Assembly (NCBI GenBank): GCA_011525185.1
Contig: WTIQ01000313.1
Coordinates: 1-7,980, forward strand
From: Paracoccaceae bacterium
GTDB taxonomy: Bacteria > Pseudomonadota > Alphaproteobacteria > Rhodobacterales > Rhodobacteraceae
Reading direction: 5' to 3'
DNA: 7,980 nucleotides
The position numbers were made by a program, and so were the translations under genes. Positions 6,322-7,980 of this stretch are shown here, in pieces. Positions within the stretch are counted from its first letter, which is position 1, and each line of letters opens with the position of its first letter. A model generated the notes under the pieces. The model saw nothing but the letters and a program-made list of their open reading frames with translations, did no database searches and had not been told where the DNA came from.

Positions 6322-6564
6322 TCAGTTTGTTCCGCTTGAAGATGAGTTGCTCACTGCAGCGCCTACAAGCACTGCAACGGCTGCCAACATCAAATAGTTA
6401 GAAGGTAGTGAGCTACCACCCATAACGAGGTTACTCTAAGGTGCGGTCGGCACAACAACGGCGGGTTCTGACCCTGTTGCATGCATTTTCGCGAAAGCTG
6501 GTGTTACAGTCATCGCAGCAATCGCACTAGCCATAAGCATCTTTTTTATATTATTTTTCTCCAT
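6322..6564 (-). pseudogene. Small exported protein gene interrupted by an in-frame TAG (YjbE position)
   Basis: From ATG 6564-6562 one frame runs 80 codons to TGA 6324-6322, broken only by TAG at codon 43 (6438-6436). Codons 1-25 encode a signal peptide: lysines near the start, core MLMASAIAAM, and an AFA cleavage motif. Codons 26-42 are Ala/Pro/Val-rich. After the TAG the frame continues with GGSSLPSN, a hydrophobic run from L58 to V71 and a Ser-rich end, SNSSSSGTN. Both halves look like one small secreted or membrane-associated protein. It follows yjbF by 24 bases and precedes the operon terminator. In E. coli the exopolysaccharide yjbEFGH operon includes YjbE, a signal-bearing, Ser/Ala-rich protein of similar size. 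That correspondence is by position and composition, not proven homology. The Shine-Dalgarno is poor. It is either a fresh nonsense mutation, a sequencing error, or a real 42-residue product. Confidence 0.6.
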
Positions 6565-6588
6565 TAACAATACTAAAGTTATTATGAA

Positions 6589-7269
6589 CTAAATTAGCGT
6601 CTCAATCATTATGTAACCAATATCTGTTCCATGCCATTGCAAAGACTTTCTCATTTTGCCTGAAAATTCACGCCAGTATCTATTTTCATAGCTTAACATA
6701 TCGTTATTGCAGGCCTCTACGTATTCCATGACGGGATAATCTCGCTTAAAAATCTCCACAGAGGTGCTTTTCACCACGTTCAATTCGCATTGGACTGTCA
6801 CTATAAGGTCACGATTATCCTCAACAATATATTTGTAGCTACGTTCATAGGCGAAAACCTGCCCAGCCTTAACAGTCGACAGCGCTTTTTGCGTCGGGCC
6901 TGTATCAGCGCTGACCAAATCATAACTCATCCCCCGCGTCGCCCGTAGAATTCCATTGTCCGTAGAGATGCTGCTACCAACTGCTTCCAACCAGACAGCC
7001 CCCAATGTTTCTCTAGGGAACAACCCAAGTGTCGCGATGATTTGCCTCGTCGGCACCCGGATGAGAATCAGAGGCTGCGATGAAGCATCAAGCATTTCCC
7101 GCGTGATCACCTTTGTGGGATCTACGATGGGCGTTGGATTGTTACTCTCTTTCGCGACTGTTCTTAGGGTCGAAATGACATTGAGCATGGGATCTTGTTT
7201 GTTCGACGAAGAACAATTCGTTAAAACAAATAGTATGCTAACCAAACCGACTAAATACCGATATCTCAT
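6589..7269 (-). CDS. yjbF: YjbF/GfcB family outer-membrane lipoprotein, polysaccharide-associated
   Basis: The 226-residue product begins with a lipoprotein signal: R2/R4, hydrophobic LVGLVSILFVL, then LTNC with the lipidated cysteine at 19 and serines after it, which favours outer-membrane sorting. Asn just before the cysteine is unusual. The body has VWLEAVGSS (92-100) and GILRATRGMSYDL (106-118), and ends with YENRYWRE followed by MRKSLQWHGTDIGYIMIETL, the C-terminal signature I associate with the GfcB/YjbF lipoproteins of group 4 capsule and yjb exopolysaccharide operons. The exact biochemical role of the family is not established. The ATG at 7269 overlaps the yjbH stop (ATGA) and has GAGG eight bases upstream; a TTG two codons earlier is a poorer start. 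Translational coupling with yjbH supports a joint role at the outer membrane. Confidence 0.85.
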   Translation of the reverse strand: MRYRYLVGLVSILFVLTNCSSSNKQDPMLNVISTLRTVAKESNNPTPIVDPTKVITREMLDASSQPLILIRVPTRQIIATLGLFPRETLGAVWLEAVGSSISTDNGILRATRGMSYDLVSADTGPTQKALSTVKAGQVFAYERSYKYIVEDNRDLIVTVQCELNVVKSTSVEIFKRDYPVMEYVEACNNDMLSYENRYWREFSGKMRKSLQWHGTDIGYIMIETLI

Positions 7270-7980
7270 TTCCAAAACCTCGCGGCTTCGCGGACAAGCG
7301 CGGGTTTATGTGCGTCTTTGACAAGGCCATATAGACGGTTCTTAACATTTAAGCGTGCACCCCCATCGCGCGAGATGGGAACAATATTAATCTGACTGGT
7401 CGCACGAGAAGGTTGACCATGACTCCAATCAAGCGGAATGGTGAGGAAAATACCTTTGTCAAACGATCCCTCTCCAAAATCCTCGAAGGGCACATCCGTT
7501 AGAGTGAAATAGCCGCCCACGCGCCATCCATTTCCAAATTCACGCGCAAAGGTGAACGTACCGCCTTTGTCTTTGGCGAGATATTGTCCGACGTCAATTT
7601 GTGCGGAATAACCTTCTTGAAAATCAAAGTAGGCAGAAACGTGCCCCGTCGTTGTGCGGTAATCGCGCAGCCCAAAGCTCTGGTCAAAATCACGTTGTGC
7701 GACGTGGTTTATTTCGACACCAAGTCCCCAATTTTCATCCGCTGGCTTCCATAATATCTCACCAGATAATCCTGCAAACATCTCTTCCAAATAGCCAAAT
7801 GTCAGGCGACTATAGGTGTTCGGGCTGAGCTTATTTAAACTTTGAAATGTTAGGGAGGTTATTCCAGGATCACCCTGCTGATTATAAAGATTACTTTCTG
7901 ATCTCACACGAGGAAGCACGGAGTCTGAAACACGCGTATTCGCATTATAATTGTTGAAAATAGATTTCCTTATTTCACCC
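7266..7980 (-). CDS. yjbH: YjbH family outer-membrane exopolysaccharide protein, C-terminal part
   Basis: The minus-strand frame is open to the right edge, so about 237 C-terminal residues are present and the true start lies outside. A GTG at 7919 is internal: upstream codons in frame encode IRKSIFNNYNANTRVSDS, which joins smoothly to VLPRVRSESNLYN. Recognisable YjbH (DUF940) stretches are LTFGYLEEMFAGLSGEILWK, AQRDFDQSFGLRDY, DVGQYLAKDKGGTF, TLTDVPFEDFGEGSFDKGI and ISRDGGARLNVKNRLYG. The alternating polar/hydrophobic strands fit a beta-barrel in the outer membrane. In E. coli, YjbH belongs to the exopolysaccharide operon yjbEFGH and is thought to take part in export or assembly; the mechanism is not known. 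Here it lies upstream of yjbF and overlaps it by four bases. Confidence 0.88.
   Translation of the reverse strand, partial: GEIRKSIFNNYNANTRVSDSVLPRVRSESNLYNQQGDPGITSLTFQSLNKLSPNTYSRLTFGYLEEMFAGLSGEILWKPADENWGLGVEINHVAQRDFDQSFGLRDYRTTTGHVSAYFDFQEGYSAQIDVGQYLAKDKGGTFTFAREFGNGWRVGGYFTLTDVPFEDFGEGSFDKGIFLTIPLDWSHGQPSRATSQINIVPISRDGGARLNVKNRLYGLVKDAHKPALVREAARFWK

Noticed and set aside
6421..6423. Independent small membrane protein starting at the ATG after the internal TAG
   Set aside because: No Shine-Dalgarno precedes this ATG, and the upstream half in the same frame already supplies a signal peptide; a single interrupted gene is simpler.
7270..7275. TTG start for yjbF
   Set aside because: The ATG at 7269 has better spacing from GAGG and forms the usual ATGA overlap with the yjbH stop.
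7266..7919. A complete gene starting at GTG 7919
   Set aside because: The frame stays open upstream to the window edge and encodes recognisable YjbH sequence, so this GTG is internal.

Overview
The window looks like chromosome from an alphaproteobacterium of the Rhodobacterales (roseobacter-like), with moderate rather than very high G+C. This is inferred from protein character: an IalB-type secreted protein, a rhizobial-type (ReAV-like) asparaginase, a class III omega-aminotransferase and a roseobacter-style TyrB. No rRNA or tRNA is present to fix the taxonomy, and I saw no insertion sequence, CRISPR array, tRNA gene or clear sign of recent transfer.

Left part (1-2043). A truncated minus-strand gene for an exported IalB-family protein diverges from a plus-strand pair: a zinc/serine-type L-asparaginase followed, with an ATGA start/stop overlap, by the 23S rRNA pseudouridine synthase RluE. 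The 149-bp divergent gap holds a 27-bp imperfect inverted repeat.

Middle (2044-6155). A minus-strand PLP class III aminotransferase of unknown substrate diverges from smpB (trans-translation factor). The smpB leader is unusual: a good Shine-Dalgarno sequence precedes a five-codon mini-ORF, followed by a small hairpin directly before the smpB start. Downstream lie sseA (3-mercaptopyruvate sulfurtransferase) and an aromatic/aspartate-type aminotransferase (tyrB-like), whose stop and start codons share one base. Together these two could convert cysteine to 3-mercaptopyruvate and then to pyruvate plus sulfane sulfur.

Right part (6156-7980). A minus-strand exopolysaccharide-associated operon enters from beyond the right edge: the C-terminal part of a YjbH outer-membrane protein, a YjbF/GfcB lipoprotein (ATGA overlap), and a small exported protein in the place where a YjbE-like partner would sit. 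The small gene is interrupted by an in-frame TAG at codon 43 of 80, yet its reading frame stays open and coherent to a TGA, just before a strong hairpin with a T-rich tail that ends the operon. This interrupted gene and the rearranged yjb order (H-F-small protein, with no yjbG between) are the most notable features. The rest is largely housekeeping metabolism.
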